Shown here: piece after piece, positions 27,658 through 36,532 of the stretch | Layout of the letters: every line of letters begins with the position of its first letter | Numbering within the stretch: position 1 is the stretch's first letter | From: G963662905 sp965230045 | Lineage (GTDB): Bacteria; Bacteroidota; Bacteroidia; Bacteroidales; WRLA01 | Reading direction: 5' to 3' | Assembly: GCA_965230045.1 (NCBI GenBank) | Contig: OZ245940.1 | Coordinates: 744,001-808,000 of the forward strand | Length of the DNA: 64,000 nucleotides | Notes under the pieces: model-generated | The model's input: the letters and a program-made list of their open reading frames with translations, nothing else | Database searches by the model: none | What the model was told of the DNA's origin: nothing | Program-made: the position numbers and the translations under genes

Positions 27658-28671
27658 TTAACTTGAATCCCTGATAACCAATTTGCTCTTTAGCATAATG
27701 GTTTCAGGAGATGATAAGCTGTCTTTTTTTGCAAGAATTTTTTCGAAAAGTTTCTCAGCGGCTCTTTTCCCCGTTTCGTACCCCATAGGTAATACTGCAC
27801 TTAGCTGGGGGTTGTATAGTTCACAGAAAGTGTCTTCGCAGAAACCAATTAGAGATAGTTCGTCTGGGATTTTTATTTTTCTTTTATAAACTTCTTTAAT
27901 AATACCCGACATAGTTAGTCCACTGATCGCAAATATGCTGTCGGGCGCATTTGGCATATCTAACAAATACGCCGTTTTTTCAGTTGCTTCATCAGGGCTT
28001 TCGGCAGAAACAACGTATTCATCATAAAAAGGAATGCCAAAGTCATTCAAAGCCTGTTTATAGCCATTTAAGCGGTTGATGCTGATCAGCAGGTCTTTAT
28101 TGCCAATACAGATGGCAATGCGTTTTTTCCCTCTTTCGATCAGGTGCTTTGTTGCTTCATAGGCGCCGCTTGTATCGTCCACCAAAACCATATCGCCTGC
28201 TATTCCCCCCGGTACCCTGTCGAAAAAAACTATGGGTATATTGGCGTCCATCACATTTTGAAAATGTTCAAAGTCCCTGGTTTGTCGGGATACCGCTGCC
28301 AACACCCCAGCTACATTATTGGTGAACAATATATTAGTGTTCTCAACTTCTTTGTGGTACAATTCGTTGGACTGGAGTATCATCAGGTGATAACCATATT
28401 GACTGGCTACTTCTTCAATTCCATTTACTACGGTTGGGAAGAAAAAGCTATAAATTTTCGGCAGCAAAACTGCAATCACTTTTGTTTTTTTTAGCCGCAG
28501 GCTTACAGCGACCTGGCTTGGCCTGTAGTGCAGGCTTTCAGCAACAGATTTTATGGCATCTTTGGTTTCCTGACTTATGTCCGGATGGTCTTTTAAAGCC
28601 CGGCTAACCGTTGATACAGAAACACCTACAAGTCTGGCTATATCTTTTATGGTGATGGCAGATCCTTTCAC
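27658..28671 (-). CDS. LacI-family transcriptional repressor of the sucrose locus
   Basis: The 337-residue protein has an N-terminal LacI helix-turn-helix (ITIKDIARLVGVSVSTVSRALKDHP, residues about 6-30) with the hinge helix after it, and a periplasmic-binding-protein-like effector domain. The start appears to be GTG at 28671, since no ATG lies just upstream in frame. It is divergent from the TonB receptor, and a double LacI-type operator lies between them. It probably represses the sugar locus until a sucrose- or fructose-derived effector binds; the effector is not readable from sequence. Confidence 0.9.
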   Translation of the reverse strand: MKGSAITIKDIARLVGVSVSTVSRALKDHPDISQETKDAIKSVAESLHYRPSQVAVSLRLKKTKVIAVLLPKIYSFFFPTVVNGIEEVASQYGYHLMILQSNELYHKEVENTNILFTNNVAGVLAAVSRQTRDFEHFQNVMDANIPIVFFDRVPGGIAGDMVLVDDTSGAYEATKHLIERGKKRIAICIGNKDLLISINRLNGYKQALNDFGIPFYDEYVVSAESPDEATEKTAYLLDMPNAPDSIFAISGLTMSGIIKEVYKRKIKIPDELSLIGFCEDTFCELYNPQLSAVLPMGYETGKRAAEKLFEKILAKKDSLSSPETIMLKSKLVIRDSS

Positions 28672-28796
28672 ACTATTCTTTTTAAGTGATTTTCCGGTTT
28701 TCCCGGCACCTATAATTAACTTTCTCCATTTTGAGGTTAAAATTACTTAAAGAAGACGGTTCTTCCTTAAAAAAAGTTATCAACAACAATCGATTG

Positions 28797-28822
28797 CGGA
28801 AACGTTTGCGAAAACGTTTGCG
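28797..28822. promoter_or_regulatory. Two overlapping LacI-type operators
   Basis: The sequence holds GCGGAAACGTTTGCG and GCGAAAACGTTTGCG, which share a central GCG. Each is a palindrome around AACGTT and has the CG centre typical of LacI/CcpA-family sites. The pair sits in the divergent region between the lacI-type gene and the TonB receptor, 34 bases upstream of the receptor's TTG box. Confidence 0.75.
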
Positions 28823-28855
28823 ATGGAAATTCCTGATATTCAGTGCTTAATAAAA

Positions 28856-28885
28856 TTGAATTAATGGCTTTTTGCTCTACTTTTG
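28856..28885 (+). promoter_or_regulatory. Promoter of the TonB receptor / sucrose phosphorylase operon
   Basis: TTG at 28856-28858, a 19-base spacer and TACTTTTG at 28878-28885 match the Bacteroidota sigma-ABfr consensus. The start codon is 69 bases downstream of the box. Confidence 0.7.
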
Positions 28886-28953
28886 TTTTCATCAAAATGC
28901 GTCTTTTACTTTCAATTAGTCATAATTTTATGTTCAATTAAATCTCTACCAAC

Positions 28954-31620
28954 ATGAATCACGTAAAGTTACTCGCTTTTTTATTAATGACCGTCTATTC
29001 TTTGGGTTCTTTCGCCCAAAGTAATGCGACTTTAAAAGGTACTGTTCGCGATGCCAGTACTAATGAAACCCTTATTGGGGCCACTATTATGGTGAAAGGT
29101 ACCGTTAAAGGGACCACTACCGGCCTCGATGGTAATTATCTGCTTGCGAATATCGAATCCGGCAATCAGGTAATAGTAGTGTCATATGTGGGCTATTCTG
29201 CACAGGAAAAAGAAATTAAATTTACTGATGGAGAAACCATTACCTTAGATTTTGCGCTTGATGCCGATGCTTTGGGCCTCGATGAATTTGTGGTAACCGG
29301 CGTTGTTAACCAGAAATCTGCTATCGAATCCAGTGTGGCGCTTACCAGCCTTAAACCAAAAATGCTTAAAGAATTTGGTGCCCAAACAACAGCCGAGATT
29401 TTTAAAACCATTCCGGGTATACGTGTTGAAGCGTCCGGCGGTGAAGGAAATGCAAATATCGCAGTTCGCGGTGTGCCTGTCGCTTCCGGTGGCTCAAAAT
29501 TTTTGCAGCTTCATGAAGATGGCCTTCCGGTTTTGCAATTTGGCGATATATCTTTTGGTAATGCAGATATATTCCTGCGTTCTGATTTTAATATTGCCCG
29601 TATCGAGGCATTGAAGGGGGGGTCTGCTTCTACACTGGCAAGCAACTCTCCCGCTGGTATCATCAACTTTATTAGCCGCACAGGCGCAATTGAAGGTGGT
29701 GCTATCGCAACAACAATGGGTGTGGATTATCGTTCACTGCGTACCGATTTTGAATATGGTTCCCCAATTGGTGATGGCTTCCGTTTTCATGTAGGGGGTT
29801 TCTTCCGCTCCGGTGATGGCCCCAGAAACCCCGGATATACAGCCAACAAAGGAGGACAATTTAAAGCAAATATTACAAAAGAATTTGACAGAGGATATGC
29901 AAGGGTTTATTTTAAATATCTAAACGATAAAGTCATCAGTTATATGCCTATGCCTGTAAAAGCTACTGGTAATGCCGACAATCCAAACCTGGAATCTATT
30001 GAAGGCTTCGACCTTACGAAATATACACTCCAAAGCCCCGATTTCCTGCTGCTTTCCGGCCTCGATGCCAACGGAAATCGCCGTACCAGTAATATCGCTG
30101 ATGGGATGCACCCGGAGGTGAGCGCAATCGGTTCGGAATTTAATTTTGAACTGGGCGATGGATGGCGCATTAAGCAACGTGCACGACTGGCTTTTATTAA
30201 GGGTACTTTTAATTCCCCTTTCCCGGCTCAGGTTGCCGATGCAAACACTATTGCTACCGATATGGCCGGTGATAACTATACACTCAGCTATGCAAACGGC
30301 GCCAATGCAGGTAATCCGCTCTCTCAATCCGAAATTGATAATCTCAACGGAAATGGCCTTCTGATGCGTATCCATACTTTTGATGTGGAAATGAAAAATC
30401 TGAATAATTTTACCAATGATGTTTTCCTGACCAAAGATATCGGCAAAGTGAAAATAACGGCAGGTTATTACAAATCATACCAAAAAATAGCTATGAACTG
30501 GCTGTGGCAGTCCTATCTCACTGATGTAAGCGGTGAAGACGGCCCGCGCCTGATGAATATTGCCAGTGCCGACAGCTCTTTTTATTCGGAAAACGGATTG
30601 ACTGCTTATGGTACTCCTTTCTGGGGCAATTGTTGTACCCGGGCATACGATATGGCTTATACTATTGATGCTCCTTATGCAAACCTTGAAATTGATATTA
30701 CAGACAAACTGAACTTTGATGCAAGCTTCCGCTACGATTTTGGCCGCGCCACCGGAACCTACCAAAATAATTTCCAAACAGAATACGATGTAAATGCTGA
30801 TGGTATTATTTCTCCAATAGAAGAAAGCGTTACGATGATCGATAATGTGAAACCTAATGTTGTCAATTACGATTTTAATTATGTTTCGTACTCCCTGGGT
30901 GCCAATTATAAACTTGATGAAAATAAAGCCGTTTATGCCCGCTATAGCAAAGGTGGCCGAGCCAACGCTGACCGCTTGCTCTATACTCCTTTTATTACAC
31001 CCGATGGCGAAACCATCGAAGGCTTGAGCGCCGATGAAATCAATCAGGGTGAAGTGGGATTTAAGTTAAAGTCAAATTCTTATAGCCTTATTGCAACAGC
31101 TTTCTACACGGAAATATCCGAGCAGAATGAGGAGTTTGGTAAAATTATCAATAAAACCTTCAATACTTATGGCATGGAACTGGAAGCCAATGCAAGCTTT
31201 AAGAACTTTAATGTGCTTGCCGGTGCAACTTTTACTAAGGCAGAAATTAAAAAGAGCCTGAACCCCGATGAGGTTGGAAACACTCCGCGTCGTGTGCCCG
31301 ATTTGCTTTACAGCATCAGCCCATCCTATGCTTTTGCAAAAGGAAAAGGAAGCATTGGCTTTAGTTTAATAGGAACAACAAGCGTTTTTGCCCAGGATGA
31401 TAACAATATTGTTATACCGGGCTATGTTTATGCCAACGCTTTTGTTGGTTTTGATATTGCTCCAGGGTTTAATGTCCGCCTGAATTCAAACAATATTACT
31501 AATACCCTTGGATTTACCGAAATGGAGGGCGATGCCTTTACTAATGGTGCCACAAATTACCTGAGGGCAAGACCCATTACAGGCCGGGCTACTACAGCTA
31601 CATTGACCTATACTTTTTAA
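28954..31620 (+). CDS. TonB-dependent outer-membrane receptor, probable sucrose transporter
   Basis: This 888-residue outer-membrane receptor starts with a signal peptide (ending LGSFAQ, about residue 22). A carboxypeptidase-regulatory-like domain follows (about 24-106, ATLKGTVRDASTNETLIGATIMVKG). A plug domain is at about 120-240 and a 22-strand barrel ends in the expected aromatic residue (TLTYTF). It is not followed by a SusD gene, so it is a stand-alone receptor and not a SusCD pair. Its operon partner is sucrose phosphorylase (60 bases away), which makes sucrose or a related glucoside the likely ligand. LacI-type operators lie upstream. Confidence 0.9.
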   Translation: MNHVKLLAFLLMTVYSLGSFAQSNATLKGTVRDASTNETLIGATIMVKGTVKGTTTGLDGNYLLANIESGNQVIVVSYVGYSAQEKEIKFTDGETITLDFALDADALGLDEFVVTGVVNQKSAIESSVALTSLKPKMLKEFGAQTTAEIFKTIPGIRVEASGGEGNANIAVRGVPVASGGSKFLQLHEDGLPVLQFGDISFGNADIFLRSDFNIARIEALKGGSASTLASNSPAGIINFISRTGAIEGGAIATTMGVDYRSLRTDFEYGSPIGDGFRFHVGGFFRSGDGPRNPGYTANKGGQFKANITKEFDRGYARVYFKYLNDKVISYMPMPVKATGNADNPNLESIEGFDLTKYTLQSPDFLLLSGLDANGNRRTSNIADGMHPEVSAIGSEFNFELGDGWRIKQRARLAFIKGTFNSPFPAQVADANTIATDMAGDNYTLSYANGANAGNPLSQSEIDNLNGNGLLMRIHTFDVEMKNLNNFTNDVFLTKDIGKVKITAGYYKSYQKIAMNWLWQSYLTDVSGEDGPRLMNIASADSSFYSENGLTAYGTPFWGNCCTRAYDMAYTIDAPYANLEIDITDKLNFDASFRYDFGRATGTYQNNFQTEYDVNADGIISPIEESVTMIDNVKPNVVNYDFNYVSYSLGANYKLDENKAVYARYSKGGRANADRLLYTPFITPDGETIEGLSADEINQGEVGFKLKSNSYSLIATAFYTEISEQNEEFGKIINKTFNTYGMELEANASFKNFNVLAGATFTKAEIKKSLNPDEVGNTPRRVPDLLYSISPSYAFAKGKGSIGFSLIGTTSVFAQDDNNIVIPGYVYANAFVGFDIAPGFNVRLNSNNITNTLGFTEMEGDAFTNGATNYLRARPITGRATTATLTYTF

Positions 31621-31680
31621 AAAATTCAAAAATTTAAGAAAGAGCTGCTTGAAACAGCTCTTTCTTCAAAAAGGAAAATA

Positions 31681-33141
31681 ATGAAAAACAAAGTGCAGCT
31701 TATTACGTATGTCGACCGGCTGGGATGTAAAAATATAACAGAATTTAAATCGCTTTTTAAGAATGATCTGAATGGCCTTTTCGGTGGGGTTCATATTTTG
31801 CCTTTTTATTACCCTATTGATGGCCAGGACGCCGGTTTTGACCCGATAGACCACCAACTGGTTGACCCGCGTTTGGGCAATTGGAATGATATTGAAGCCT
31901 TGAGCAAAGAAATAGATGTTATGGCCGACCTGATTGTAAATCATGTTTCGGCAGAATCTGACATGTTTCAGGGCTTTCTCAAAAATGGAGATAAATCTGA
32001 TTTTGCAGACCTGTTTCTTACTTATGGACGTGTTTTCCCTGATGGGGCAAGTGAGCATGAATTGCTTAGTATATACCGCCCGCGCCCGGGAATGCCCTTT
32101 ACAACATTTCAGTTTGCCGATGGAAGCGCCCGCTTGATTTGGACCACTTTTACCAGCAATCAAATTGATATTGATGTCAATACCGACAGGGGCGCTGCTT
32201 ACCTGAACGATATCCTCCTGATCTTTAAGAAATCAGGGATTAGTATGATTCGCCTCGATGCTGCCGGATATGCTGTTAAGCAAAGAGGTACCAGCTGCTT
32301 TATGACAGAAAAAACCTTTGATTTTATTGCAGAACTTACTACAAAAGCACGAAATCTGGGCATCAGCGTTTTGGTGGAAATCCATTCTTATTATAAAACC
32401 CAAATCAGGATTGCGGAAAAAGTGGATTATGTTTACGATTTCGCCTTGCCTGTACTGGTGCTGGATACCCTTTTTAACAAAGATGCTTCCAATTTGAAAA
32501 AATGGCTCAAAATCAGCCCGGGAAATGCTTTTACTGTGCTCGATACACATGATGGTATTGGTGTGGTGGATGTTGCTTCGGAAAAGGGAAAACCCGGACT
32601 CATTGATGATGACCGTTTGGATGAAATTGTGGAGAAAATCCATGAAAACAGCGGAGGAAAAAGTCGTAAGGCTACAGGCGCTGCTGCGTCTAATCTTGAT
32701 CTATATCAGGTAAACTGTACTTATTTTGATGCGCTCGGACGTGATGAAAATGACTATTTGATGGCACGGGCAATTCAGTTTTTTGCCCCCGGAATCCCTC
32801 AGGTCTATTATGTGGGTTTGTTCGCCGGAGAAAATGATATGGAATTGCTTGCTAAAACCCGTGTCGGACGAGATATAAACCGTCATTATTACACAACAGA
32901 GGAAATAAAAAACTGTCTGAATAAACCTGTAGTACAGAAATTGAAGCAATTAATTCGTTTCCGAAATACGCATCCGGCTTTTAATGGAACGTTTGAATTA
33001 TTGAATACATCGGAAAGGGTGCTGGCAATTCGCTGGGTAAACGGAAAAGATCATGCCGAATTGTTTATCGACCTAAACCAACAAAAAGCCGAAATCCGGT
33101 TTTCTTCATGGAATCAATTGAATTATATTAATATTGCCTAA
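31681..33141 (+). CDS. Sucrose phosphorylase (GH13 subfamily 18)
   Basis: This enzyme cleaves sucrose with phosphate into alpha-glucose-1-phosphate and fructose. Its 486 residues align along the full length with the Bifidobacterium enzyme as I know it: MKNKVQLITYVDRLG at the start, GVHILPFYYP, FDPIDH and YRPRPGMPFT. The nucleophile is Asp193 in RLDAAGY, the acid/base Glu233 in VEIHSYY and the third acid Asp291 in DTHDG, each shifted by one from the reference numbering. TGAAASNLDLYQVN is also conserved. There is no signal peptide, so it acts in the cytoplasm. Related GH13_18 enzymes act on glucosylglycerate or glucosylglycerol, but overall similarity and the fructokinase in the locus favour sucrose. 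The next gene starts 10 bases after the stop. Confidence 0.93.
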   Translation: MKNKVQLITYVDRLGCKNITEFKSLFKNDLNGLFGGVHILPFYYPIDGQDAGFDPIDHQLVDPRLGNWNDIEALSKEIDVMADLIVNHVSAESDMFQGFLKNGDKSDFADLFLTYGRVFPDGASEHELLSIYRPRPGMPFTTFQFADGSARLIWTTFTSNQIDIDVNTDRGAAYLNDILLIFKKSGISMIRLDAAGYAVKQRGTSCFMTEKTFDFIAELTTKARNLGISVLVEIHSYYKTQIRIAEKVDYVYDFALPVLVLDTLFNKDASNLKKWLKISPGNAFTVLDTHDGIGVVDVASEKGKPGLIDDDRLDEIVEKIHENSGGKSRKATGAAASNLDLYQVNCTYFDALGRDENDYLMARAIQFFAPGIPQVYYVGLFAGENDMELLAKTRVGRDINRHYYTTEEIKNCLNKPVVQKLKQLIRFRNTHPAFNGTFELLNTSERVLAIRWVNGKDHAELFIDLNQQKAEIRFSSWNQLNYINIA

Positions 33142-33151
33142 AACAAACTCC

Positions 33152-34384
33152 ATGCATACAAGAGTACAAATTTCCGGAAACCGCGCCATCAAACTGCTGA
33201 CCTACTTTATGTTTATGATGTTTGCTATGACGACAGACGCGGTAGGTGTCATTATTCCGGAAATAATTGAAGAGTTTCGCCTTAGCATGACCGCAGCAGG
33301 TTTTTTTCACTATGGTCCTATGACCGCGATGGCTCTTGCGGGTATTTTTTTAGGGTTTCTGGCTGATAAAATGGGTAGAAAGAAAACCATTATCCTGGGG
33401 CTGGCTTGTTTCTCTGTGAGCTCACTTTTGTTTTTGGCAGGGCACTCATTTCTGTTCTTTCTGTCCCTTCTGGTGTTCTCCGGCGCCGCTATTGGTGTTT
33501 TCCGAACCGGAGCTTTGGCTCTGATTGGTGATATTTCTCATTCCAATAACGAACACACTGCTACCATGAACACTGTCGAAGGTTTCTTTGGTGTGGGTGC
33601 TATTATCGGTCCATTTTTAGTGAGCTATTTGCTGAATCAAAACGTGGAGTGGAAATGGCTTTATGTGATCGCAGCAATTATTAGTGTTATGCTCATTCTA
33701 ATCGCTGTTTTTGTGAAATATCCGAAAACAAAAAAGAGCACGGAAGAGCCCATTAACGTAGGTAGAACCTTGCAAATGGTCAAAAACCCATATGCCCTCG
33801 GTTTTTCATTGGCTGCTTTTTTCTATGTTACCGTGGAAGCCGCAATTTATGTTTGGATGCCTACATTACTTAAAGATTATGATGGCTCGCTGATTTTTAT
33901 TGCTACCTATGCCTTGCCCATCTTCTTTGTTTTGCGTGCTGCAGGACGTTTTTTTGGCGCTTGGATGATAACAAAATTGCCCTGGGATCTTGTATTGACA
34001 ATTTCGGGTTTGGTGATCTTTTCCTGCTTCCTTTCAACAATTGTTTTTCCTGATGCAGCAGTATATCTGCTGCCAATAACCGGCTTGTTTATGTCGGTTA
34101 TTTATCCAACTATTAATTCAAAAGGAATTAGTTGTTTCCCAAAACCTAAGCATGGAGCTATTGCAGGAATTATACTGTTCTTTACCGCTGCCGGTGCCGC
34201 ACTGGGTCCATTGGCAATGGGAGTTGTAAGCGATTTGTTTGGAGGAAATGCAATTTATGGGTTTGCTATTGCAACAGTTTTTGCAGGCGTACTTACCGCA
34301 GGTTTTGTGTTTAACTACATCTGGAAACCAACATTACAACATCTCCAGAGATTAAATGAAACGGAATATATTTCAAAGAAATAA
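33152..34384 (+). CDS. MFS transporter, probable sucrose or sugar permease
   Basis: This 12-helix major facilitator has about 410 residues. The ATG at 33152 is preferred over an in-frame TTG at 33134 that would overlap the phosphorylase stop. The motif GFLADKMGRKKTIILG follows helix 2, and helix 4-5 regions are glycine-rich (GFFGVGAIIGPFL). It does not carry the sugar-porter PETKG signatures of the other carrier in the locus and looks closer to general sugar/fucose-type permeases. Its place directly after sucrose phosphorylase makes it the best candidate for bringing sucrose across the inner membrane. Confidence 0.82.
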   Translation: MHTRVQISGNRAIKLLTYFMFMMFAMTTDAVGVIIPEIIEEFRLSMTAAGFFHYGPMTAMALAGIFLGFLADKMGRKKTIILGLACFSVSSLLFLAGHSFLFFLSLLVFSGAAIGVFRTGALALIGDISHSNNEHTATMNTVEGFFGVGAIIGPFLVSYLLNQNVEWKWLYVIAAIISVMLILIAVFVKYPKTKKSTEEPINVGRTLQMVKNPYALGFSLAAFFYVTVEAAIYVWMPTLLKDYDGSLIFIATYALPIFFVLRAAGRFFGAWMITKLPWDLVLTISGLVIFSCFLSTIVFPDAAVYLLPITGLFMSVIYPTINSKGISCFPKPKHGAIAGIILFFTAAGAALGPLAMGVVSDLFGGNAIYGFAIATVFAGVLTAGFVFNYIWKPTLQHLQRLNETEYISKK

Positions 34385-34392
34385 AGTTTAAT

Positions 34393-34508
34393 AAACCGGG
34401 ACTCCTGATCAAAGAAAAGCATTTGGTTGAAAAGGTTGGGTTAGTGCAGTGGTTTGCTTTTCTCATTAATTGCTTAAATATTTAGCAGGGGAGTTTCCGG
34501 TTTTTTTT
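34393..34508 (+). terminator. Long nested hairpin with T run after the sucrose operon
   Basis: Outer arms AAACCGGGACTCC and GGGGAGTTTCCGGTTT (small internal mismatches) enclose a perfect inner pair AGAAAAGCA / TGCTTTTCT, and eight T follow the outer arm. This is terminator-like but far longer than a normal hairpin (about 108 bases before the T run), so a stable 3'-end RNA is possible. Confidence 0.5.
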
Positions 34509-34648
34509 ATTCTGCCCGAAATCCTGCAGAACATTCAAAATGTGGAGAACCTAATCCGGGACAGACATTACCAATGGTTCAAACTTTGGGGAAGTTTGTT
34601 GTCCAATTCTTCCGGCTTTATTGATGGGCTCTAAATTAGTAAGCCGGA

Positions 34649-35578
34649 CTATAAAAAAGACATATCAAAAGCCTTTGGATCCAAAAATTCTACCGCTTTA
34701 ATATCGCCTTTGCATTTTTTGGAGATTGTCCGGATCTTTTTCTGCGTCATTTTGGTGTAAAGCCGGAATCCGTAGAGAAAAGCATGGATCCGCCTTTTTT
34801 GCAGATTCAAGGATTCCATTTGTGCAAAACATGCTTCCGACCGCATGCTCAGTTCCTGCTCCATGGCTTCAAACGAAGGCATCAGGAGTACAGGGCTGAT
34901 TTGCCCGCTCTTCAAATCGCGCTGCATATCATATACGTCATCGCAATATTGCACCATTGCGCCGAGGTCTGTAAAGCATTTTTCCTCTGTTTTGCTTATT
35001 TCTTCAGTAATGGCAATACGATAAATCAGAGCTCCCAATCCGCCCTTGGCATCGTTGCTTTCCTCTAAAAGCTTTTTGTTTTCAGTTGGGCGTTTTGGGT
35101 TGAAGTTCACCTGAAAATGATCCTGGATTTCCTGTGCATCAAACAGCTTTAAAGCAGTTTCAAATATTTTTTGACCGCGCTTTTTTGATAGCATATTGAT
35201 TTCCTGATAAAGGTTTATTGCTAAGGCTTCCAGAGATGATTCAGCTTCAGTGATTTCTCCTTTTAAAATGCGTTTAAGGGTTTTGGTGTTTTCACCTTCA
35301 TCAAAAAAAGCATCAAAAACAGCCGAAGCAGCAAAGCATGCCGACATCAAGCGGGTGTTTTCAACGGTTTTCTTTTGATCGTACAGGCGAAAAAGCTGTC
35401 CGCCAAAAAAAGCCGCAATCACCGTAGAATAGTTCCTGAGCCGGTAATTCAGGCTTTTGGGATAAGCTGCTGCTTCAATCATGCCGGCTTGCTTCATCGG
35501 CAAAATGAATTTCCGGTATGTTTTTCTAAAATGGAAATAATCCCCTAAAAGCTGAAGGAAAAAGAGGGCAAAGCGCAT
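34649..35578 (-). CDS. Uncharacterised helical protein with isoprenoid-synthase-like Asp motifs
   Basis: I do not recognise a named family. The 309-residue protein is predicted mostly helical, with no signal peptide, and has two acidic motifs: FDAFFDE at 88-94 and YCDDVYDMQRDL at 211-222. Their spacing and form recall the paired aspartate-rich motifs of class I isoprenoid synthases, where they bind Mg-diphosphate. The second resembles the DDxxD of polyprenyl synthases; the first is a looser match. A basic C-terminal part (KKIRTISKKCKG) follows. The neighbour upstream on the same strand (12 bases away) is a SAM hydrolase/adenosyltransferase-type gene. A prenyl- or terpene-type role is only a hypothesis. 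Confidence 0.6.
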   Translation of the reverse strand: MRFALFFLQLLGDYFHFRKTYRKFILPMKQAGMIEAAAYPKSLNYRLRNYSTVIAAFFGGQLFRLYDQKKTVENTRLMSACFAASAVFDAFFDEGENTKTLKRILKGEITEAESSLEALAINLYQEINMLSKKRGQKIFETALKLFDAQEIQDHFQVNFNPKRPTENKKLLEESNDAKGGLGALIYRIAITEEISKTEEKCFTDLGAMVQYCDDVYDMQRDLKSGQISPVLLMPSFEAMEQELSMRSEACFAQMESLNLQKRRIHAFLYGFRLYTKMTQKKIRTISKKCKGDIKAVEFLDPKAFDMSFL

Positions 35579-35590
35579 TGAACCGTTTTT

Positions 35591-36373
35591 TTAATCAAAA
35601 AATTCAAAACGCACGGTATCATCACCTGCCAATCCCAGCAAACTGGCTGCATTGCCCTGGTTTATTGCAATTTCCAGGAATCCGTGACTGCCAAATAAGG
35701 CCAGCATCTCTCCCTCTGGCACATCCAGATAGGATTTTGAGATATTATTGATTTTGTAGCGCCCGCCACTGAATTGTATGCTGAAATTCCGCCCTTGCCT
35801 GGCTTTCCTGAAGCTTTCTTCCGAAATATTCACAATGGCATTTTCATATCGGTCGATATAAATTACCTTGCCTTTCAGGATATTGCCCGATAAAACCGGC
35901 TGGAAATTCATCCGGGGTTTGAGTTGTGCTTTTTTCTCGCCCAAATCCTCCGGTACAGCACCCTGAACCAGTTTGCAGGCTGCCTGCAGAAAAATTTCCG
36001 TTTCGGGAAAGGTGAAATAATCGTTTTCCTGCATCAGGTCAAGATGAATTATTTCCTCGGGATCTTTTTCAAAAATGAGTGAAAAAACACCATTGTCGGC
36101 GCCAATAAAATAATGTCCGTCATATCGAACCAAAACGTGGGGAATATCCAGATCGCTTTCCGAAAGCACAGCAAGCACATGAATGCTGCCTTTTGGAAAA
36201 AATGGATATGCATTTTTGAGTATAAATGAAGCTTTATTGAGGTCAAAAGGAGGGATGTTGTGGCTGATGTCCACCACATTTGCCTCCGGACAGTGGCTCA
36301 TTACATAGCCTTTTGCTGCCGCCACATAGTGGTCGCTCAGTCCCCAATCGCTTGTTAATGTGATAATCGGCAT
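35591..36373 (-). CDS. SAM hydrolase / SAM hydroxide adenosyltransferase family protein (DUF62)
   Basis: Members of this family split S-adenosylmethionine to adenosine and methionine, or make 5'-halo-adenosine in rare branches. The 260 residues from ATG 36373 open with the family signature ITLTSDWGLSDHYVAAAKG. GADNGVFSLIF and IYIDRYENAIVNI follow in the expected order. A longer in-frame start at 36409 lacks support. The fluorinase-specific loop is not evident, so a hydrolase is most likely. It precedes the isoprenoid-synthase-like gene by 12 bases and is divergent from phoH. Confidence 0.88.
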   Translation of the reverse strand: MPIITLTSDWGLSDHYVAAAKGYVMSHCPEANVVDISHNIPPFDLNKASFILKNAYPFFPKGSIHVLAVLSESDLDIPHVLVRYDGHYFIGADNGVFSLIFEKDPEEIIHLDLMQENDYFTFPETEIFLQAACKLVQGAVPEDLGEKKAQLKPRMNFQPVLSGNILKGKVIYIDRYENAIVNISEESFRKARQGRNFSIQFSGGRYKINNISKSYLDVPEGEMLALFGSHGFLEIAINQGNAASLLGLAGDDTVRFEFFD

Positions 36374-36532
36374 AATTTGAAGCTTTTTATCCTGTTGCGT
36401 AATTTTCACCTATTTTTGTAGCTCAAAATTAAGAATTAATGGCGCATTAGATAGGCTTTTTTTCAAATTATTCAATTTCAGCTTCTTTTGTGCCTCGTTC
36501 TGCCGAAATAATTGTGTATAGAAATTTACTTT

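Noticed and set aside
31621..31680. A SusD-type lipoprotein partner for the TonB receptor
   Set aside because: Only 60 bases separate the receptor from sucrose phosphorylase and no SusD-like frame exists in the locus.
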